From JAENVT01 sp031424145 (lineage in GTDB: Bacteria > Actinomycetota > Acidimicrobiia > Acidimicrobiales > Ilumatobacteraceae): DNA of 6,646 bases. Position numbers and translations under genes: made by a program. The stretch is from assembly GCA_031424145.1 (NCBI GenBank), contig JANPGV010000079.1, positions 1 through 6,646 on the forward strand, read 5' to 3'. The notes beneath the pieces are model-generated. The model did not search any database and was not told the origin of the DNA. It worked only from the letters and a program-made list of their open reading frames with translations. Positions 6,469 to 6,646 of this stretch are shown in pieces (within the stretch, counting starts at the first letter, position 1; each line of letters starts with the position of its first letter).

Positions 6469-6536
6469 CAGATTGCCCGGTCCGGCGCGTCGACGCAAGA
6501 GCGATCACGCGCACAGAACAACTAGCGCCGATCGAC
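6469..6536 (-). repeat. Repeat copy B, upstream of the SnoaL-like gene
   Basis: This is the partner of copy A at a constant 485-base offset: CAGATTGCCCG (6469-6479), GACGCAAG (6492-6499) and the block beginning CAGAACAACTAGCGCCGA (6514-6536). On the right it continues with CGACGCTCCTATGTG (6533-6547), which matches copy C but not copy A, so B links the other two copies. On the left, CGCC (6465-6468) also agrees with copy C. Confidence 0.8.
6470..6498 (-). promoter_or_regulatory. Putative promoter of the SnoaL-like gene
   Basis: On the - strand, TTGCGT (6498-6493) and CAATCT (6475-6470) are 17 bases apart, the same boxes and spacing as in front of the GNAT gene. Transcription from here would leave a leader of roughly 30-35 bases containing GGAGCCGGGGG before the ATG at 6429. 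The -35 box overlaps a perfect palindrome GCGTCGACGC (6487-6496), absent from copy A, which could be an operator. Conservation is the main support. Confidence 0.35.
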
Positions 6537-6547
6537 GCTCCTATGTG

Positions 6548-6646
6548 TTGTCAAGGTTCTTGTTGCCGGTGTTTCGGGCAGGCCAGTGATGGGCCACTCG
6601 TATGAGGGCAGGCTCTTATCAGGCCACGGGGTCCGGCGATGGTGTG
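6548..6646. other. Structured right-hand edge, no recognised gene
   Basis: These 99 bases show no recognisable protein on either strand. GGGCAGGC occurs twice 30 bases apart (6576-6583 and 6606-6613). GGCC-N7-GGCC (6581-6595) and TATGAG-GGCAGG-CTCTTA (6601-6618, one mismatch) can form hairpins, and GCCGG (6565-6569) with CCGGC (6633-6637) could enclose both. On the - strand, a tandem TGA-TAA stop (6621-6616) could end a gene entering from beyond the window; on the + strand, ATGGTGTG (6639-6646) could begin one. I cannot decide between these, or rule out the non-coding end of an insertion sequence. Confidence 0.3.

Noticed and set aside
5185..6525. A 446-codon open frame on the + strand
   Set aside because: Its translation is Arg/Ser/Thr-rich with no domain, and it runs antisense through two genes with clear GNAT and SnoaL-like motifs. 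It is a by-product of GC-rich codon use.
5366..6547. Canonical integron attC sites
   Set aside because: No RYYYAAC/GTTRRRY pair at the expected ends, and the outer blocks of A and B are not complementary to each other, so the classic folded attC hairpin is not formed. The cassette idea is kept only as a layout resemblance.
5366..6547. CRISPR array
   Set aside because: Only three copies, imperfect and about 500 bases or more apart with genes between them; no regular short spacers.
6549..6554. TTGACA on the - strand as a -35 box
   Set aside because: The hexamer is perfect, but no -10-like sequence lies 15-19 bases downstream (GC-rich there).
6522..6646. Open - strand frame running in from the right edge, about 41 codons
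   Set aside because: Pro/Thr/Arg-rich and unlike any family I know; it also runs into repeat copy B. More likely chance.

Overview
The window is a GC-rich stretch of chromosome from what looks like an actinobacterium. The evidence is the gene order RNase J then FtsK on one strand, the actinobacterial form of the FtsK motor (the LDQPGAEKLVGKGD segment), strong G/C bias at third codon positions, and GTG starts. An acidimicrobial lineage is possible, but that is a guess from protein style only.

Left part, 1-5279, all on the + strand and tightly packed. First comes the 3' five-sixths of an RNase J gene, cut by the window edge. Five bases later is a small lipoprotein of unknown function. After 46 bases comes a complete FtsK/SpoIIIE DNA translocase, and its stop codon overlaps the start of an SMP-30/gluconolactonase-type hydrolase. 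RNase J and FtsK are core genes for RNA turnover and for chromosome segregation at division. The lipoprotein and the SMP-30 enzyme are passengers in the same run of genes and are probably co-transcribed at least in part.

Right part, about 5280-6646, has a different character. A 161-base convergent gap holds a perfect 10-bp inverted repeat. It is followed by two single genes on the - strand: a GNAT acetyltransferase (5441-5977) and a SnoaL/NTF2-like protein (6064-6429). Related repeat sequences lie before, between and after these two genes. Copies A (5984-6051) and B (6469-6536) align without gaps at a constant offset of 485 bases, with three conserved blocks separated by non-conserved spacers. 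A shorter, diverged copy C (about 5366-5430) follows the GNAT stop. Two conserved blocks in A and B also sit where -35 and -10 promoter boxes would be (17-bp spacing), which would make the GNAT mRNA leaderless. This layout resembles an array of gene cassettes, but the sites do not fit the canonical integron attC core boxes. It is the most interesting signal in the window.

The last 100 bases (about 6549-6646) are repeat- and hairpin-rich and have no recognisable protein. They may be the edge of a further gene or mobile element beyond the window.
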